NCBI GenBank assembly: GCA_021781185.1 | Contig: JAJXXI010000035.1 | Location: 1-8,751, forward strand | Source: a bacterium | GTDB lineage: Bacteria; Verrucomicrobiota; Verrucomicrobiia; Limisphaerales; UBA11358 | Length of the DNA: 8,751 nucleotides | Reading direction: 5' to 3' | In this document: one piece after another, positions 5,691 to 8,751 of the stretch | Layout: every line of letters starts with the position of its first letter | Numbering within the stretch: position 1 is the first letter of the stretch | The notes under the pieces: model-generated | Database searches by the model: none | What the model saw: only the letters and a program-made list of their open reading frames with translations | What the model was told of the DNA's origin: nothing | Translations under genes and position numbers: made by a program

Positions 5691-7079
5691 ATGCGCTTCC
5701 CATTCGCGCTGACGAAGAAAATCGCCAGCCACATCATCAAACACAAGCTCCGCAAGACCCCCAAGTTTGCCATGGTGCTGCAGCTTGAACCGCTGCACAC
5801 CTGCAACCTCACCTGCACCGGCTGCGGGCGCATCCGCGAGTATTCCACCTCCCTCAAGGACATGGTGCCGCTGGAGCAATGCCTCCAGGCCGCGGTCGAA
5901 TGCGATGCGCCGATGGTTTCCATCTGCGGCGGTGAACCGTTGATTTATCCCAAGATCGAGGAACTCATCGCCGGCCTGCTGGAGCAGGGCCGCGTGATTT
6001 ATGTCTGCACGAACGGCATGTTCATGCGCAAAAAAATGCGCGATTATCTCGCCGCCATCTACTCGCCCGAAGTCGAACCGAAGCTGAAAAAGCTGCTCGC
6101 TGAAAACCTCATCACCGACAAGGAAGCCGAAGTCATCCGCCAAGCTGATGGCGCGGCGAGGAAAAAAACCGTCATCCGCCCGACACAGTGGATGTATTGG
6201 AACGTCCACGTGGACGGCCTCGAATTCACCCATGACCTCATCGTCGAACGCGAAGGGGTCTTCAAGGAATGCGTCGAAGCCATCAAGATGGCGAAAATCC
6301 TCGGCTTTCAATGCGCCACCAACACCACGGTTTACCGTGAAACCGACGTGAAGGAAATCGAGGACATGTTCAAGTTCCTCTCCTCGCTCGAAGTGGACGG
6401 CCATACGATTTCGCCCGGCTACGATTACGACGCCGCCAAGAAGGACATGGTCAAGCGCCTCGGCCGCGATCCGAAGGAGTTTTTCCTCACCCGCGACATG
6501 ACCCGCCAGAAATTTGCCAAGATTCAGGAATGGGGCAAGGCGTTCACCATCTTCGGCACGCCGGTCTATCAGGAATTCCTCGCCGGCAAACGCGAACTCA
6601 CCTGCACCGCCTGGGCAATTCCAACCTACAATGTCAAAGGCTGGAAAGCCCCGTGCTACCTGATGACCGACGGACATTACCACGGCTACCAGGAAATGCT
6701 CACCAAGGTGGAGTGGGAAAAATACGGTGTCGTCAACGGCGTCGCCCGCGACCCGCGCTGCGAGCATTGCATGGTTCACTGCGGTTATGACCCCAGCGGC
6801 GCGCTCGGCACGAATTACCAGTCCGGCGACAACTGGAAAAACTTCAAATACAACTTCGGCTCCAAGCCCAGGCCGTTCCCGGCTTCGCCCGAGCTGGCGA
6901 AACGCGCCTACAACGGCACCACGATCGGCAAGGGCCACCTCGCCGCCGCGCAGGCTGCGATCAACTCGCCCGCCGCCGGTGCGCGCGGTGCGTTCTCGAC
7001 CCAGGAAAAACACGAGGAACACGTGGGCACCTTCTGCGGCAGCGAAGGAGATGCGGCCGCCGGCCAGAAGGCCGGATAA
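5691..7079 (+). CDS. hpnH: Radical SAM protein, HpnH (adenosyl-hopene transferase) family
   Basis: HpnH proteins use a 5'-deoxyadenosyl radical to attach adenosine to hopene, the first step towards extended (C35) hopanoids. Radical SAM motif CNLTCTGC (Cys38, Cys42, Cys45) follows the family's LEPLHTCN. GGEPL, CTNG, WNVHVDGLEFTHD and TNTTVYRETD then occur in the HpnH order. The C-terminal Cys region (Cys305, 322, 357, 360, 364; GWKAPCYLMTDG, CEHCMVHCGY) corresponds to the DUF3463-like part. At 462 residues it is longer than the roughly 330-390 usual for HpnH. An extra charged helical segment (about 120-163) sits after CTNG, and an Ala/Gly-rich tail of about 55 residues ends the protein. No squalene-hopene cyclase or other hpn gene is present, so the hopanoid substrate is inferred from family only. 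It ends before a strong terminator. Confidence 0.85.
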   Translation: MRFPFALTKKIASHIIKHKLRKTPKFAMVLQLEPLHTCNLTCTGCGRIREYSTSLKDMVPLEQCLQAAVECDAPMVSICGGEPLIYPKIEELIAGLLEQGRVIYVCTNGMFMRKKMRDYLAAIYSPEVEPKLKKLLAENLITDKEAEVIRQADGAARKKTVIRPTQWMYWNVHVDGLEFTHDLIVEREGVFKECVEAIKMAKILGFQCATNTTVYRETDVKEIEDMFKFLSSLEVDGHTISPGYDYDAAKKDMVKRLGRDPKEFFLTRDMTRQKFAKIQEWGKAFTIFGTPVYQEFLAGKRELTCTAWAIPTYNVKGWKAPCYLMTDGHYHGYQEMLTKVEWEKYGVVNGVARDPRCEHCMVHCGYDPSGALGTNYQSGDNWKNFKYNFGSKPRPFPASPELAKRAYNGTTIGKGHLAAAQAAINSPAAGARGAFSTQEKHEEHVGTFCGSEGDAAAGQKAG

Positions 7080-7100
7080 ATCGCAGATGATCCATTGAAC

Positions 7101-7130
7101 AACGGAGCGTGGTCACACGCTCCGTTTTTC
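7101..7130 (+). terminator. Rho-independent terminator after the hpnH-like gene
   Basis: A perfect 11-bp stem (AACGGAGCGTG / CACGCTCCGTT) with a GTCA tetraloop runs straight into a T-rich end (TTTTTC). It starts 21 nt after the stop codon and insulates the downstream regulator. Confidence 0.92.
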
Positions 7131-7163
7131 CATTTCAGCCGGGCCGCACCGTGCGTGCGTAAA

Positions 7164-7192
7164 ATGACTTTTGGCCGCGCCGCAAATAAACT
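7164..7192 (+). promoter_or_regulatory. Candidate promoter for the response regulator gene
   Basis: -35 ATGACT (7164-7169), 17-bp spacer, -10 TAAACT (7187-7192), each 4/6 to consensus. The start would fall near 7199, about 5 nt before the GTG at 7204, and no Shine-Dalgarno is visible. Confidence 0.4.
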
Positions 7193-7203
7193 AATTTTCC
7201 CGC

Positions 7204-8550
7204 GTGCCAAACGAAACGCCGCGCATACTGATTGTGGATGACGATCCCGGCCAGCGCAGTCTGCTGGATTCGTTTCTGCGTGGACAGGGCTTTGACATTG
7301 TCACCGCCGACTCCGGCGAACGCGCGTTGCAACTGTTGCCGGACGGCCGGTTTTCCATGATGATTTCGGACGTGCGCATGCCCGGCCTCTCCGGACTCGA
7401 CACGCTCCGCCGCGTGCGGCAGGGCTTTCCGACCCTGCCCGTCCTGCTCGTCACCGCCTATGCCGACATCCGCGAAGCGGTTGTGGCCATGCGCGACGGC
7501 GCGCTGAACTATCTCGCCAAGCCGATTGACCTCGACGAACTTCTCGCCTCCGTCCGGCAGGCCACGGGCATCGCGCTGTCCAGCCCGCTCAATCTGGGAG
7601 CGGAAAAGAAACTGCCGCCCAACATCATCGCCCAAAGCCCGCTCACCGTCGCGCTGTTTCAACAGGCCGCGCTCGTCGCGCCCTCGGAAGCGCGCGTCTT
7701 TGTCACCGGTGAAAGCGGCACCGGCAAGGAAGTCGTTGCCGATGTCATCCACGCCTGGAGCACACGCGCCGCCGGCCCGCTCATCAAGGTCAACTGCGCC
7801 GCCATTCCTGAAACGCTGCTGGAAAGCGAACTGTTCGGCCACGAGAAGGGGGCTTTCACCGGTGCCAGCGCCTTGCGCATCGGCCGGTTTGAGGAGGCGC
7901 GGGGAGGAACCATTTTCCTCGATGAAATTGCCGAGATGACACCCGCGTTGCAGGCGAAGTTGCTGCGCGTCACCCAAGACGGGAAATTCCAACGCATCGG
8001 TTCCAACCGCGAAATCCAGACCAACGCCCGCATCATTGCCGCCAGCAACCGCACGCTCGAAGACGAGGTGAAGGCCGGACGTTTCCGCGAGGATCTGTTT
8101 TACCGGCTGAACGTCGTGGAACTGAACCTGCCGCCGCTGCGCGAACGGCGCGAAGATATTCTTCCGCTGGTCAGCCTGTTCATCAACGAGTTCGCCCGCA
8201 ACCGCGCGCGGCTGGCCGAAGCCACTGCCGGCTGCCTGAAAAGTTACACCTGGCCCGGCAACGTGCGCGAACTGCGCAACGCCATCGAACGCGCCGTGCT
8301 GCTCTCTCAGAGTGAATTGATCTTGCCCGAACATCTGCCCGCCAAGCTGCGCGACGCGGCGAAACAAGTTGCGCCCGTGCTGCTGCCGGACACCCAGCAA
8401 CTGGATGAAATCGAGCGCCACGCCATCATCGCCGCGCTGCAACAGCACAGATTCAACCGCACCGAAACCGCGAAGGCCCTCGGCATCAGCCGCCGCACGC
8501 TGCTCTACAAACTCCAACGCCTCCGGCAGGAGGGATTCCAATTTGAGTAG
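7204..8550 (+). CDS. Sigma-54-dependent response regulator, NtrC/AtoC type
   Basis: A 448-residue transcription activator with the full NtrC-family layout. The receiver domain (about 6-121) has acidic-pocket Asp12/13, phospho-acceptor Asp56 (ISDVRMPG), Thr84 and Lys106. The AAA+ domain (about 140-370) has Walker A GESGTGKE (169-176), GAFTGA (216-221) for contacting sigma-54, Walker B FLDE (238-241) and the arginine-finger region [10 protein letters not shown]. The C-terminal Fis-type helix-turn-helix reads [19 protein letters not shown]. Phosphorylation should license ATP-driven opening of sigma-54 promoters. All key residues are intact. The start is a GTG; the protein from here has the normal N-terminus (RILIVDDDP). 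No histidine kinase is encoded beside it in the window, so its signal and targets are unknown, and I found no convincing -24/-12 promoter nearby. Confidence 0.95.
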   Translation: MPNETPRILIVDDDPGQRSLLDSFLRGQGFDIVTADSGERALQLLPDGRFSMMISDVRMPGLSGLDTLRRVRQGFPTLPVLLVTAYADIREAVVAMRDGALNYLAKPIDLDELLASVRQATGIALSSPLNLGAEKKLPPNIIAQSPLTVALFQQAALVAPSEARVFVTGESGTGKEVVADVIHAWSTRAAGPLIKVNCAAIPETLLESELFGHEKGAFTGASALRIGRFEEARGGTIFLDEIAEMTPALQAKLLRVTQDGKFQRIGSNREIQTNARIIAASNRTLEDEVKAGRFREDLFYRLNVVELNLPPLRERREDILPLVSLFINEFARNRARLAEATAGCLKSYTWPGNVRELRNAIERAVLLSQSELILPEHLPAKLRDAAKQVAPVLLPDTQQLDEIERHAIIAALQQHRFNRTETAKALGISRRTLLYKLQRLRQEGFQFE

Positions 8551-8685
8551 GTCATTTGGGTCGGTGCGATGGCAGACCGCTGCGGCGTCAATCGCGTCAG
8601 GAGCAATGCTGTTCGTCCGGGGTTGAAAATCTTTTTTGACGTTCATTTCATTTACAACGTTCTCGCCGGCGGGCAGCATGGCGTC
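8551..8685. other. Intergenic region after the response regulator
   Basis: These 135 nt hold no clear terminator. There is a T-rich patch with TTGAAA (8623-8628) and TTGACG (8636-8641), neither with a well-spaced -10. GCGTCA is repeated at 9-nt spacing around 8585-8599. I see nothing else. Confidence 0.4.
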
Positions 8686-8751
8686 ATGGCACTCAAGCTT
8701 CGGCAAGGTCAAATCTGGCAATGCGGTGACAACTACATCCGCATTGTGCAG
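8686..8751 (+). CDS. Start of a possible small protein, cut by the right edge
   Basis: From ATG 8686 the frame is open for 22 codons to the edge and reads MALKLRQGQIWQCGDNYIRIVQ. The pattern (GQIWQ.GD.Y.RIV) looks like a real N-terminal beta-hairpin and resembles short hypothetical proteins I recall from Verrucomicrobia; no function is known to me. A competing ATG at 8678 in another frame is also open but reads Ser/Thr-rich, less protein-like. The ribosome site is weak (GGCGGGC upstream). Confidence 0.45.
   Translation, partial: MALKLRQGQIWQCGDNYIRIVQ

Noticed and set aside
5493..7022. 509-residue open frame antisense to the hpnH-like gene
   Set aside because: It is the complement of a gene with clear radical SAM motifs; high GC at third codon positions suppresses stops on the other strand. 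The translation is rich in Ala/Gly/Arg with no recognisable domain.
8571..8583. Possible sigma-54 -24/-12 promoter (TGGCAG...CTGC) after the response regulator
   Set aside because: The GG-to-GC distance is one base too short, and the elements match consensus only partly.
7135..8721. 528-residue open frame antisense to the response regulator
   Set aside because: It lies opposite a complete NtrC-family protein with all catalytic motifs; composition is typical of a GC-driven shadow frame.

Overview
The window looks like chromosomal sequence of a high-GC Gram-negative bacterium. I infer Verrucomicrobiota (Limisphaerales/Pedosphaera-like), because the protein set, the small Ser/Pro-rich lipoprotein beside a HpnH-type radical SAM enzyme, and the weak Shine-Dalgarno use all fit what I recall of that phylum. 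This is recollection, not a search result. I see no phage genes, transposases, tRNA/rRNA genes or CRISPR arrays.

Layout. Minus strand, left to right: the 5' end of an exported family-3 solute-binding (periplasmic sensor or transporter) protein running off the left edge (1-189); a stand-alone GGQ release-factor-like protein (434-850); a rho-independent terminator (1080-1120) closing an iron-sulfur operon read right to left as a PerR-type Fur-family regulator (3471-3905), sufB (2004-3452) and sufC (1138-1896); a phospholipid-methyltransferase-like SAM enzyme (3994-4578); and a TPR/TatT-like lipoprotein (4661-5434). A divergent promoter region then switches to the plus strand: a 66-residue lipoprotein (5487-5687), a HpnH-family radical SAM protein (5691-7079), a strong terminator (7101-7130), a sigma-54-dependent response regulator (7204-8550), and the first codons of a possible small protein at the right edge (8686 onward).

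How the genes work together. The clearest unit is perR-sufB-sufC. A perfect 9-1-9 palindrome of PerR/Fur-box type abuts the -35 element of the regulator, and the regulator has four of the five PerR metal-site residues, including the Asp that separates PerR from Fur. This suggests peroxide- or iron-responsive control of Fe-S cluster assembly. Unusual points are the lack of sufD and sufS, a long imperfect hairpin between sufB and sufC, and a Cys at the fifth PerR ligand position. The lipoprotein and hpnH-like gene form a second two-gene unit with a 3-nt gap.

Several predicted promoters sit so close to the start codon that leaderless or near-leaderless transcripts are expected. All functional assignments come from reading motifs by eye; no database search was possible.
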